Shown here one piece after another: positions 15,160 to 22,052 of a stretch of DNA of 29,641 nt. A model generated the notes under the pieces. The model saw only the letters and a program-made list of their open reading frames with translations. It did not search any database and had not been told where the DNA came from. A program made the position numbers and the translations under genes. The stretch is from a virus, in IMG/VR virus record IMGVR_UViG_3300049812_004136, positions 1-29,641 of that record; one strand, 5' to 3'. Position 1 is the first letter of the stretch, and each line of letters opens with the position of its first letter.

Positions 15160-15727
15160 GATCGGTTGATCTGACACCACGAACTTCAGGAATGTAATGC
15201 TTCATCATATTTTCAATGCCTGACTTCAAAGTTGCTGTAGAACTTGGACATCCTTGACAGGCTCCTTGCATTTCCAACCATATCCATCCATCTACATATT
15301 CATTGAATATTATGTCTCCGCCATCCATTGCAACAGCGGGCCTTATTTTAGTATCAAGTAATTCTTTGATCTTTTTGACCACATCAGAATCAGTGCTTTT
15401 TATAGCGTGTTTATCTTCAACAACAGTTTTTTTATACTGCTGTTCCATAATTAAAGGATCATTGGTTGTAAACTGTTCAATGATTGCCCCCATTATAGCA
15501 GGCTTCAGCATAGTCCATGTTGTTGAATCACTTTTACTGATTGTTATAAAGTCTTCGCCATAAAAAACACTTTCTACGCCTTTTATTTCAAAAAGTTTTT
15601 GTGCTAACAATGAATTACCAGCACTGGTTTTGTCTTGATAGAACTGCGTGCCTTTTTCCATAACAGTCTTTCCAGGAAGGAACTTGAGTGTTGCAGGATT
15701 AGGCGTTGGTTCTATCTGAACAAACAT
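15152..15727 (-). CDS. nfu: Nfu-type Fe-S scaffold/carrier
   Basis: The 191-aa protein has the two-domain layout of alphaproteobacterial and mitochondrial Nfu1: an Nfu N-terminal domain (residues ~1-90, start MFVQIEPTPNPATLKFLPG) and a NifU C-terminal domain (~105-180) with the cluster-binding CxxC as Cys157 and Cys160 in GACQGCPSS. The IRPAVAMDGGDI segment before it is also standard. It would hold a 4Fe-4S cluster bridged in a dimer and deliver it to clients. The ATG overlaps the SOD stop as TAATG (15725-15729), and its own end overlaps the SufT-like start, so the three are coupled. Length is normal; there is no sign of decay. Confidence 0.93.
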   Translation of the reverse strand: MFVQIEPTPNPATLKFLPGKTVMEKGTQFYQDKTSAGNSLLAQKLFEIKGVESVFYGEDFITISKSDSTTWTMLKPAIMGAIIEQFTTNDPLIMEQQYKKTVVEDKHAIKSTDSDVVKKIKELLDTKIRPAVAMDGGDIIFNEYVDGWIWLEMQGACQGCPSSTATLKSGIENMMKHYIPEVRGVRSTDHD

Positions 15728-16359
15728 TATGCTTCCAGTAGTCTAGATTCAATAAATTTGTAGTTGATCAATTCATTGATTACTCTAGTTAGATGTTCTT
15801 TACGATCATTTTTGTAATCCAAATAATATGAGTGTTCCCACACATCAAATGCCGCAAGAATATCAACATCTTCGCCAACAGGATTATCCGCATTGGGATA
15901 AGTTTTAAATTTTAAATCTCCTTTTTCAAGAACTAGATATACCCAACCAGAGCCAAATCTTTTCATGCCTGCATCAATAAATGCTTCTTTGAATTTGTCC
16001 ATTGAGTCAAAGTCGTCTTCAATTTTATCTTGCAATTCTTGTGACGGCTCTTCGTAGTCTGGAGTTAATGATTGGAAGTATATTATATGATTAAAATTTT
16101 GTCCTGCGTTGTTGAATATTGCTTGATCGTTATCTCTTGAGTCAATAATAATTTGTTTTAGACTTTTATTTTCATATTCTGTTCCTTTAATAAGATCATT
16201 TAGTTTATCAACATATCCGGAATGATGCTTTCCATAGTGTAAGTCAATAGTATCTCGGCTTATTACAGGCTCAAGATCTTTCCGATCATATGGCAAATCC
16301 ATTAGCATAAACTTACCACCGTTGACGTTTACGTCATCTGCTACTTGATCTAGTTTCAT
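15727..16359 (-). CDS. sodB: Superoxide dismutase, Fe type
   Basis: The 210-aa protein is an iron/manganese superoxide dismutase. All four metal ligands are present: His41 (LHYGKHHSGYV), His91 (FNNAGQNFNH), Asp172 and His176 (FDVWEHSYYLDY). Gln87 in the NNAGQ helix is the position used by the Fe-type enzymes. GSGWVYLV and the C-terminal helix are intact. About 18 residues precede the usual N-terminus; I keep the ATG at 16359 because it forms a TAATG overlap with the AT-hook gene, but ATGs at residues 18 or 20 are possible. No export signal, so it acts in the host cytoplasm. Its place in front of Fe-S genes fits protection of clusters. Confidence 0.93.
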   Translation of the reverse strand: MKLDQVADDVNVNGGKFMLMDLPYDRKDLEPVISRDTIDLHYGKHHSGYVDKLNDLIKGTEYENKSLKQIIIDSRDNDQAIFNNAGQNFNHIIYFQSLTPDYEEPSQELQDKIEDDFDSMDKFKEAFIDAGMKRFGSGWVYLVLEKGDLKFKTYPNADNPVGEDVDILAAFDVWEHSYYLDYKNDRKEHLTRVINELINYKFIESRLLEA

Positions 16360-16529
16360 TATTTCTTTTTTGGTCTACCACGTGTTTTCTTTTTGGTAGT
16401 TTTTTTAGTTGTTTTTTTTGTGGCATTTATTTTTTTTGTTTTCTTTGGTGTTGTTGTCGATTTAGTAGTGACAGCCGCTGAAGCAGTTACACTTGCCGGA
16501 TCACCAAATATTAGTTTCATAAGTCCCAT
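16359..16529 (-). CDS. Small Lys-rich AT-hook protein, 56 aa
   Basis: A 56-aa frame starts at the ATG at 16529 (MGLMKLIFGDPASV) and ends with a TAA that overlaps the SOD start. The first ~20 residues are mildly hydrophobic; the rest is a Lys/Thr/Ala repeat tail like those of histone-H1-like proteins, ending in TRGRPKKK, where RGRP is the core of an AT-hook that binds the minor groove of AT-rich DNA. GAGGAG lies nine bases before the ATG (16539-16544), the strongest ribosome site in the window. Directly upstream is a perfect sigma70 consensus promoter. DNA binding is a fair inference; whether it is regulator, nucleoid protein or packaging aid is not known. Confidence 0.8.
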   Translation of the reverse strand: MGLMKLIFGDPASVTASAAVTTKSTTTPKKTKKINATKKTTKKTTKKKTRGRPKKK

Positions 16530-16555
16530 TGTTTGAGTCTCCTCTTTTTTATATT

Positions 16556-16584
16556 ATTATACTTATTTTTTGGTAAACTGTCAA
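16556..16584 (-). promoter_or_regulatory. Consensus sigma70 promoter of the SOD/Fe-S operon
   Basis: The minus strand has TTGACA (16579-16584) and TATAAT (16556-16561) separated by exactly 17 bp, a perfect consensus match. Transcription would start near 16549, giving a leader of about 20 nt with the GAGGAG ribosome site before the AT-hook gene. It lies just past the stop of the UV endonuclease gene and predicts strong early expression by host RNA polymerase. Confidence 0.8.
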
Positions 16585-16586
16585 TA

Positions 16587-17597
16587 TTAGATGATCCCAT
16601 ATTGTTCAGCCAACATGGATGATGCAAGATTCTTGGCTTTAGATTCGCATTGGATATCAAACAAATCACCGAATGGTTTTAGCCAATCATTGGTTGGCTT
16701 ATGCCAATAGTAATCTGAATGTGCCCTGATTGTTGCCCTATTTTCACCTTGTGTAAAAAGATCCTCACGATCTAATAACTTATGTGCGTCTACCTTGTTT
16801 TGTAACGACTCTCTAGGTTGTGAGTAGTGCATTGCAGGTCGAACTCCACGCCATGAATTGATAATTCTTTTTATCCTATCGTCATCCACGCTGATCCATT
16901 CACCACAGTTTACCCAATGATGATGTATATCAAACACCAAAGCCACGTGTTTTTCCAATTCTAATATATCATCCAATCCCCATTTCATTTCTTCGTTCTC
17001 AATAGTAATTGTATTTCTGGCTTCTGGTGTTAACTTCGGAAGGACATCTATTATGCCTTGTGGTCCACGTTTGCCTGATATATGCACATTAATTTTAAAG
17101 TCTTGGAATGTTTTGCCATATCCCATCCAACGTGCCATGCTGACATGATACTCAAATTCTTCAATACTACGTTTAATAATATCATCTGACTCAGATGCTA
17201 ACACAGTAAACTGTCCTGGGTGGAAGGATATTCTTACTCCAAGACGTCTTGCTGTGTCGCCAACTTCCGCAAAGTGTTTTTCACAATATGCTATTACATC
17301 AGGCTTGGACCAAAAATATTTCCATGTGGCCTCTGTGGCAACAGGAAGCACAGGCGAACTAAGTCTACACATACGCAATGGTTTCGATAATGCTCCTGTG
17401 TATTTTATCAATTCATGTATGGAAGATATGTTGTGTTGCATCAGTTCCCATAGTCTTTCTTCTGCTTGATCCTTGTGTTCATTGAGCCAACGCACTGTGG
17501 TTGCTCTACAATTATATGGCTGTTCAGTTTCTTTAAGAACTTTTGGTTTAAGTGTGCGATCAGGATGTATATATTTGCAACAGAAACCTAAACGCAT
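16587..17597 (-). CDS. uvsE: UV damage endonuclease, UvdE/UvsE family
   Basis: The 336-aa protein is a TIM-barrel UV damage endonuclease that nicks 5' of pyrimidine dimers to start repair. It begins MRLGFCCKYI and shows the family blocks: CRLSSPVLPVAT (~77-88), RISFHPGQFTVLAS (HPGQF at 126-130), TIENEEMKWG, LVFDIHHHW and RPAMHYSQPRE, which hold the metal-binding His and Glu residues. Length is normal for the family. The ATG follows a TTGACA-16-TATAGT promoter by only five bases, so its mRNA should be leaderless. A dimer-repair enzyme is useful for a virus exposed to sunlight in surface water. Confidence 0.93.
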   Translation of the reverse strand: MRLGFCCKYIHPDRTLKPKVLKETEQPYNCRATTVRWLNEHKDQAEERLWELMQHNISSIHELIKYTGALSKPLRMCRLSSPVLPVATEATWKYFWSKPDVIAYCEKHFAEVGDTARRLGVRISFHPGQFTVLASESDDIIKRSIEEFEYHVSMARWMGYGKTFQDFKINVHISGKRGPQGIIDVLPKLTPEARNTITIENEEMKWGLDDILELEKHVALVFDIHHHWVNCGEWISVDDDRIKRIINSWRGVRPAMHYSQPRESLQNKVDAHKLLDREDLFTQGENRATIRAHSDYYWHKPTNDWLKPFGDLFDIQCESKAKNLASSMLAEQYGII

Positions 17598-17602
17598 AAT
17601 TT

Positions 17603-17630
17603 ACTATAACATTACTTGATTAATTGTCAA
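17603..17630 (-). promoter_or_regulatory. Sigma70 promoter of the UV endonuclease
   Basis: Minus-strand TTGACA (17625-17630) and TATAGT (17603-17608) with a 16-bp spacer. The -35 overlaps the stop codon of the PP-loop gene. The -10 ends five bases before the ATG at 17597, with no ribosome site, so the transcript should be leaderless. Confidence 0.7.
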
Positions 17631-18802
17631 GGTGAAATGTCAAATCCTTCTGGAAACAACTCGTCCACAGTTGATACCAAACCATTTTTTAAATTGATAA
17701 ATGGGCCAAATACTCCCACTGTGCCAAGTTCAGGCCTTCCACCGTTGAACCATTTACCATCTCCTAATAACGATAATTCATGCATGGTCCTATGCCATTT
17801 GTTAAAACTTGTGATATCGTCATTTATTATGTTGCTTATGGCAATCTTCTCTTTATTGTTTCTGCAAAAGACTTTTTCACTGCGTGATTCATTTATTTTT
17901 ACATTTGACATAGTTGCCTGCAACGCAGTTCCGTCAAATTTAGTAAACATTTTTGAGGGGAAGGCACCATGTCCGTCCAACCTACCTGCATTAAGATTAT
18001 AAAAATGTTCATACTTTTCCTCTCCTAAACATACTTTGTTCCAATCCGCATAGGGAACATATTTTTCAATTGCATGTTTTAACATATGTGCCTGTTTAGA
18101 ACACACTTGTGGATCATCGTAAAAAAAATTACACCAATCACTTTCTTTATTATCCTCGTATTTTATTTCTACATCTAAAAAATAAACAAACCATTGTCCT
18201 TTGTAATACATTATTCTTGGCTTATCTATCCCTTGTAGGTCAACAGTTTTTCCATTGCCTTTATATAGGTCTGTATTTTCTAGCCAATGATTAAGACGGA
18301 AATGAAATGCTGTTTTATTATTAGTTTTGTCAGCAAGATCCTCAAACCAATATGGATTGGAGTAAAAATTATGATAATCACCATAAGTTGGTTTAACTAT
18401 TTTTATATTTGTTTTTTGTAATTTATTTTTATAATGTTTTAAAAAAGGAATAGCATGTTGGTTAATCTCATAATCAGCATCTTCTATGCCAGACTTTAGG
18501 ACAATAACTTCATCTACATGTATATCATTTAGTATAAATGATTCAAGGACAGTTCTACTGTCACAACCTCCCGAATAAAAAATCCTTACAGTATCATACT
18601 TTTGGCGCAAGTACAGGGCATGAGATTTACATAGTGATGACCAACTTTGTTTAGGCTCATTGTGTAGTCCATAGTCTGTTAAAAAAGTAGGAATATTAAA
18701 ATGAATTGGAGCGCCAGTGTTTATGCTGTGTTGGACTGCGGTAAGTTTGTTACAGGTAGATAATTCTCCACAGGTGAAGTAAAATGCATTGTTTTTAAAC
18801 AT
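17627..18802 (-). CDS. PP-loop ATPase, asparagine-synthase-like, 391 aa
   Basis: A 391-aa enzyme with an ATP-pyrophosphatase loop, SGGCDS at residues 77-82 inside RIFYSGGCDSRTVLESFI. The 'SGGxDSR' form is closest to the synthetase domain of asparagine synthase and beta-lactam synthetase relatives, which adenylate a carboxylate and join it to an amine. The N-terminal 70 residues do not show the Cys2 glutaminase of asparagine synthase, so ammonia or another amine would be the donor. The C-terminal 250 residues match nothing I recognise. It overlaps the SDR gene by eight bases and so belongs to the DegT/2OG/SDR run, pointing to a biosynthetic tailoring step. Substrate unknown. Confidence 0.75.
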   Translation of the reverse strand: MFKNNAFYFTCGELSTCNKLTAVQHSINTGAPIHFNIPTFLTDYGLHNEPKQSWSSLCKSHALYLRQKYDTVRIFYSGGCDSRTVLESFILNDIHVDEVIVLKSGIEDADYEINQHAIPFLKHYKNKLQKTNIKIVKPTYGDYHNFYSNPYWFEDLADKTNNKTAFHFRLNHWLENTDLYKGNGKTVDLQGIDKPRIMYYKGQWFVYFLDVEIKYEDNKESDWCNFFYDDPQVCSKQAHMLKHAIEKYVPYADWNKVCLGEEKYEHFYNLNAGRLDGHGAFPSKMFTKFDGTALQATMSNVKINESRSEKVFCRNNKEKIAISNIINDDITSFNKWHRTMHELSLLGDGKWFNGGRPELGTVGVFGPFINLKNGLVSTVDELFPEGFDISP

Positions 18803-19382
18803 TGAGATATATATCTTTTATCTCAGGATTGGAGATAGCGTAAGATATATTTTTAACAACAGTGTCTACGTCCATTGTACTAGGCGGATATTCATATCCT
18901 TTTGTGTGTCTATGCATTTTAGTTTTCACCCTTCCTGGATGCACCGCACAAATATTAAAAAGTTCTGCGTCCTCACAGTGCCGAAGAATATCAAAAAATA
19001 TTTTTAAACAGTGTTTGGAAAGTCCATACATAGGATCTAAATTCTTTACCCTAGTTGTTACCATTGAACCAACGTATATAATATGTCCTTTATTATTTTG
19101 TTGGATATATTTTTTTGTTAGGAAAATATTATTAAGAAAATTAGTGTTCATTACACTGCAAATATCATCATGGCTAAATGAGGTCAGTTTATCTCTTATG
19201 CCAAGCAAAACTCCAGCATTAAGAATTAAAACATCCTGATTAGACAGATCTAATGTATCAAAGTTTTGCAAGTTCGAAAGATCAAAATTATCACGATTAA
19301 CTGTTTTAATTGTGTGACTGGCAAGATGTTTACACAACGCATGTCCAATGCCACTAGTTGTACCTGTGATAGTTATGTTCAT
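18795..19382 (-). CDS. Short-chain dehydrogenase/reductase, 195 aa
   Basis: A compact SDR enzyme. The NAD(P)-binding motif TGTTSGIG is at residues 6-13, NAG at 55-57, the catalytic Ser106 in YVGSM, and the Tyr119-x-x-x-Lys123 pair in MYGLSKHC; a PG motif follows at HPGRVKT. At 195 aa it is shorter than the usual ~250, with a trimmed C-terminus. It would oxidise or reduce a hydroxyl/keto group on an unknown substrate. It overlaps the genes on both sides (by four and eight bases), so it is part of the same operon as the 2OG oxygenase and PP-loop enzyme. A second SDR domain in the window is fused to a radical SAM enzyme. Confidence 0.88.
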   Translation of the reverse strand: MNITITGTTSGIGHALCKHLASHTIKTVNRDNFDLSNLQNFDTLDLSNQDVLILNAGVLLGIRDKLTSFSHDDICSVMNTNFLNNIFLTKKYIQQNNKGHIIYVGSMVTTRVKNLDPMYGLSKHCLKIFFDILRHCEDAELFNICAVHPGRVKTKMHRHTKGYEYPPSTMDVDTVVKNISYAISNPEIKDIYLNV

Positions 19383-20035
19383 TTTATTTCTATAACAGCG
19401 GGATCTTTGATCCAGTCGTGAAATGTATCCCCAGCTAAAGCACTAATTCTTACACGGTAGCCAGTATGGTGACTAATATTTGCTGTGCCATGTGGATATT
19501 TTAGAGCGGGCCAAGCCAAAATCCAACCAGCTTTCCAACCTGTAATGTTTGTGTTCCCCCATATCATAAACTCCCCTGGCCACCAATCAGTTAGAAATAT
19601 TAACATTCTATATCCATTTTTTATGACTTTTTTTGCATCTAGTCCACTACTTGCTAGGATATCCAAATGATATGGAATATAATGACATGACTTTTGTTCA
19701 GTAATAAAGATTTGTTTCTTTTCTTTTTCAAAGGGCACCATCTCAGCCATTTTTTTAATCATTGGTGTGTTTTCATTAGGTACCATCTTCCCATTGAATT
19801 TGTGGAAATCATAACCAAGATTCAACCATTCTTGCACCTGCATCTTTGTATATTCATTTTCCATATCTACAAAGGCTTTTTGTTCTGTAACAAAATGTTC
19901 CAATTCATGTTGCCATTCCCCAGTAAATTTAGGTTTAAAAATAATATCATTATCATCAGGAGCGTCATGGTCGAAATGATATAAATTTTGTTTTTTTGCA
20001 AAGTTAAACAAAGGCGTTTTTATAGTTTCTGACAT
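19379..20035 (-). CDS. 2OG-Fe(II) oxygenase-like protein, 218 aa
   Basis: This 218-aa protein has the arrangement of a 2-oxoglutarate/Fe(II)-dependent oxygenase: HxD as His123/Asp125 (IPYHLDILAS), then His182 in PHGTAN and Arg194 in HHTGYRVRIS, which would bind iron and the 2OG carboxylate. The intervening beta strands (MLIFLTDWWPGEFMIWG) fit the jelly-roll core. Members of this class are abundant in marine T4-like phages and hydroxylate proteins, nucleobases or small molecules; the target here is not known. It overlaps the aminotransferase gene by 16 bases and the SDR gene by four, so a joint pathway is likely. Confidence 0.75.
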   Translation of the reverse strand: MSETIKTPLFNFAKKQNLYHFDHDAPDDNDIIFKPKFTGEWQHELEHFVTEQKAFVDMENEYTKMQVQEWLNLGYDFHKFNGKMVPNENTPMIKKMAEMVPFEKEKKQIFITEQKSCHYIPYHLDILASSGLDAKKVIKNGYRMLIFLTDWWPGEFMIWGNTNITGWKAGWILAWPALKYPHGTANISHHTGYRVRISALAGDTFHDWIKDPAVIEIK

Positions 20036-21123
20036 AGATTTTTATCCTCCTCAGTTACATTTTTTTGAATAGTATCTACAACATAATCCATTTCATTCTT
20101 GGTTAACCATGGATGTGCTGGAATGCTGATAGCGTGTCTTTTGTAAAAGTCTGTCCATGGAAAGTTTTCATTTTTTTGTTTATCTCCAAACACTTCGGTC
20201 TTGGCAAAATTATATGTGTAATGCAACTGGCACTCGATGTCTTGTGCCAACAATTTGTCTCTAAATTTATACTTGTCCTGTACAAAAATAACGTACTTGT
20301 GATAGTTTGGAGTTGTATATGAAGTGGTTGGCCTGATTGCAATTTTTTCGTTATTAAAACACTTGTCATAATGATCAAAAACATTTCTCCTTTTGATTTG
20401 CCAGTCAGAAAACCGTTCCAAACTGGTCAACACCTGTGCAGCTTTGTCTTCCTGTGGTTGACTGTTGATGCCTATTTCTTGAATACTGGTGCCAACATCT
20501 CTATTTTTGTATCCATTCCTCCTCATAAGATAAATTTTTTGTGCAAGATTGTCATCGTCACAAAGTATAGCTCCGTATGTCCCAAAGATAGGACAGTTCT
20601 TATTGGTTGAAAAACTAATTATACTGGCTTCGCCTAACTTAACATTTTGTACCCCTTTGTATAAAGTTCCGAAACTTTGAGCGGAATCATTTAACACAGG
20701 CACATCAATGTTAGATATTTTATCATAATCGAAACTATCACCATACAAACCAGTAACAAGCAAATGATCAATTGGTCTATCTATTTGGACACTTTGTTGT
20801 CCGTGTCTATCAATATCAAAGAACACGGGTTGAGCCTGCAATGCCATTATTGGCATGACTGTTGCTGGACAAGAAAAATTTGTGCATCCAACTTTATCGC
20901 CTGCTTTTACTCCTTTTGCCATTAACATTAATTGTATTGCTGATGTGCCGCTATGGGTCAAAAATGCATGTTTACGTCCAGTCATTTCGCATAATTTTTG
21001 TTCAGCTTGAAGACAAAAATCTCCTTCGAAATGTGTCGTTCCTTGATATATTTGTTTTAGTCTAGCGTCAAGCGTCACTTGTATATCGTTGTAGATTCTA
21101 TCAGTGCTTACAATTTTTATCAA
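20020..21123 (-). CDS. DegT/DnrJ/EryC1/StrS-type PLP aminotransferase
   Basis: The 367-aa protein belongs to the DegT family of PLP enzymes, which transaminate keto-sugars or cyclitols. I choose the TTG at 21123 as start (MIKIVSTDRIYND): it overlaps the TctC stop by four bases and has GGGG nine bases upstream; an in-frame TTG 15 bases earlier is less likely. The PLP lysine is Lys175 in SFSTNKNCPIFGTYGAIL, and Asp146 in VLNDSAQSFG pairs with the pyridine nitrogen. GTSAI at residues 59-63 binds phosphate. Residues HYTYNFAKTEVF and IPAHPWLT near the end fit the family. Context with SDR and 2OG genes suggests aminosugar or related biosynthesis. Confidence 0.85.
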   Translation of the reverse strand: MIKIVSTDRIYNDIQVTLDARLKQIYQGTTHFEGDFCLQAEQKLCEMTGRKHAFLTHSGTSAIQLMLMAKGVKAGDKVGCTNFSCPATVMPIMALQAQPVFFDIDRHGQQSVQIDRPIDHLLVTGLYGDSFDYDKISNIDVPVLNDSAQSFGTLYKGVQNVKLGEASIISFSTNKNCPIFGTYGAILCDDDNLAQKIYLMRRNGYKNRDVGTSIQEIGINSQPQEDKAAQVLTSLERFSDWQIKRRNVFDHYDKCFNNEKIAIRPTTSYTTPNYHKYVIFVQDKYKFRDKLLAQDIECQLHYTYNFAKTEVFGDKQKNENFPWTDFYKRHAISIPAHPWLTKNEMDYVVDTIQKNVTEEDKNLCQKL

Positions 21124-21929
21124 TCGTACAATCCCCAACTAATGGCACCTTGTTGCGATCTTTCCAGATCGTTAAAATCAAATGAACTTATGATGAAAGA
21201 TTTTGATGTTATCCAATTTTTGTAATCTGGAGATAGTATCGCCGAACTTAGTAATAATCTAATAGATTGATCATGGTTTTTAGTAAGCCAATAAGCATGT
21301 TGCTGGATATTTTTATATTCGTAGTGTGTTAGCACATCTTTCATTGGCGTAATATTTTGCATTCCAAAATCGTCAGTGACAGCAAAACATGATCCTTCTG
21401 GAAGTTTTTTAAGTTTAGACATGCTAATTGCAATGTAATCTATTTCTCCAGAAACAAAACCAAGCACCAAATCTCCACTGTTTCTATAAGGGATAGGCTG
21501 TACCTCTTTGCCCAAAGCTTCTTCCAAACTAATGAATATATCAATAGGCCATGATGCACTATGTCCTATTTTAATTTTTGTAGCACCAAACTGATTGTAT
21601 TTTGTAGAACAAAACACCACAGGTGCAGTATATTCCAACACGCCGAATGTGGATTTAGTAGGTTGTAAATTTTCTTTAATGTTAGCACTATCAATCCATG
21701 GCATAATGACTGGTTCTTTTGCTGTCCTAAACAATTGGGCCGCTTTGCTCAAATTGCCTGCGTTTATTAAATTAACTTCATATCCCATATCCACAAGTGT
21801 GTCATGCATTAGCATTGATCTTGTATGGAACGTTCCGCCAGCTTTTCCACTGACTATAATATTAATAGTATCAGCCACAGCACTTAAACTGAACATCAAC
21901 ATTAACATCAAATAATATATTTTTTTCAT
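21120..21929 (-). CDS. tctC-like: TctC-like periplasmic solute-binding protein
   Basis: The 269-aa protein is an extracytoplasmic binding protein of the tripartite tricarboxylate transporter (TctC/Bug) type. The ATG at 21929 has AGGAG nine bases upstream; an upstream in-frame TTG is not needed. A signal peptide covers residues 1-20 (MKKIYYLMLMLMFSLSAVAD). The mature part shows the TctC order: VSGKAGGTFHTRSMLMHDTL near the start, and YRNSGDLVLGFVSGEIDYIAIS, equivalent to the 'Y.G.....L.gG.vd' segment. It follows the TctA gene after a structured 120-nt leader, so the two may be expressed at different levels. Substrate unknown; family members bind citrate, other carboxylates or nicotinate-like acids. 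Confidence 0.82.
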   Translation of the reverse strand: MKKIYYLMLMLMFSLSAVADTINIIVSGKAGGTFHTRSMLMHDTLVDMGYEVNLINAGNLSKAAQLFRTAKEPVIMPWIDSANIKENLQPTKSTFGVLEYTAPVVFCSTKYNQFGATKIKIGHSASWPIDIFISLEEALGKEVQPIPYRNSGDLVLGFVSGEIDYIAISMSKLKKLPEGSCFAVTDDFGMQNITPMKDVLTHYEYKNIQQHAYWLTKNHDQSIRLLLSSAILSPDYKNWITSKSFIISSFDFNDLERSQQGAISWGLYD

Positions 21930-22050
21930 TATCAATGTCTCCTAATAAAAATGCTAGTGTGGATTCCACATACGGCTCGGCCTGCCCATTTAAGCACAGA
22001 GGTCGATGTTTGTGCCGACGTCATTGAATATGGCGTTGCAAATTTATTTA
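21930..22050 (-). promoter_or_regulatory. GC-rich structured leader upstream of tctC-like gene
   Basis: This gap between the TctA and TctC genes is much richer in GC than its flanks. On the minus strand it can form TCGGC/GCCGA pairing across 32 bases (21977-21981 with 22014-22018), an inner or alternative GCACA/TGTGC stem, and a near-perfect hairpin TGTGGATTCCACA (21958-21970), followed by the AGGAG site. A GATAAATA box at 22045-22052 could start the transcript. The mutually exclusive stems are typical of a switching leader, but no known riboswitch class is recognised. Confidence 0.45.
21932..22024 (-). CDS. Possible 30-aa leader peptide
   Basis: An ATG at 22024 opens a 30-codon frame (MTSAQTSTSVLKWAGRAVCG...) that covers the whole structured leader and stops with a TGA two bases before the tctC ATG, reading through its ribosome site. 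Such an arrangement would allow translational coupling or attenuation. There is no ribosome site before this ATG and the frame may be chance, so I give it low weight. Confidence 0.25.
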   Translation of the reverse strand: MTSAQTSTSVLKWAGRAVCGIHTSIFIRRH

Positions 22051-22052
22051 TC
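22045..22052 (-). promoter_or_regulatory. GATAAATA box, possible promoter of tctC leader
   Basis: Minus-strand GATAAATA overlaps the stop codon of the TctA gene. It resembles the AATAAATA late boxes, but it would give an mRNA with a ~110-nt leader, not a leaderless one. Confidence 0.35.

Noticed and set aside
21958-22020. Possible tRNA or tRNA-like fold in the tctC leader
   Set aside because: The hairpin GTGG-AATC-CCAC looks like a T-arm at first sight, but there is no 7-nt TTCxAxT loop, no acceptor stem and no CCA region in either strand.
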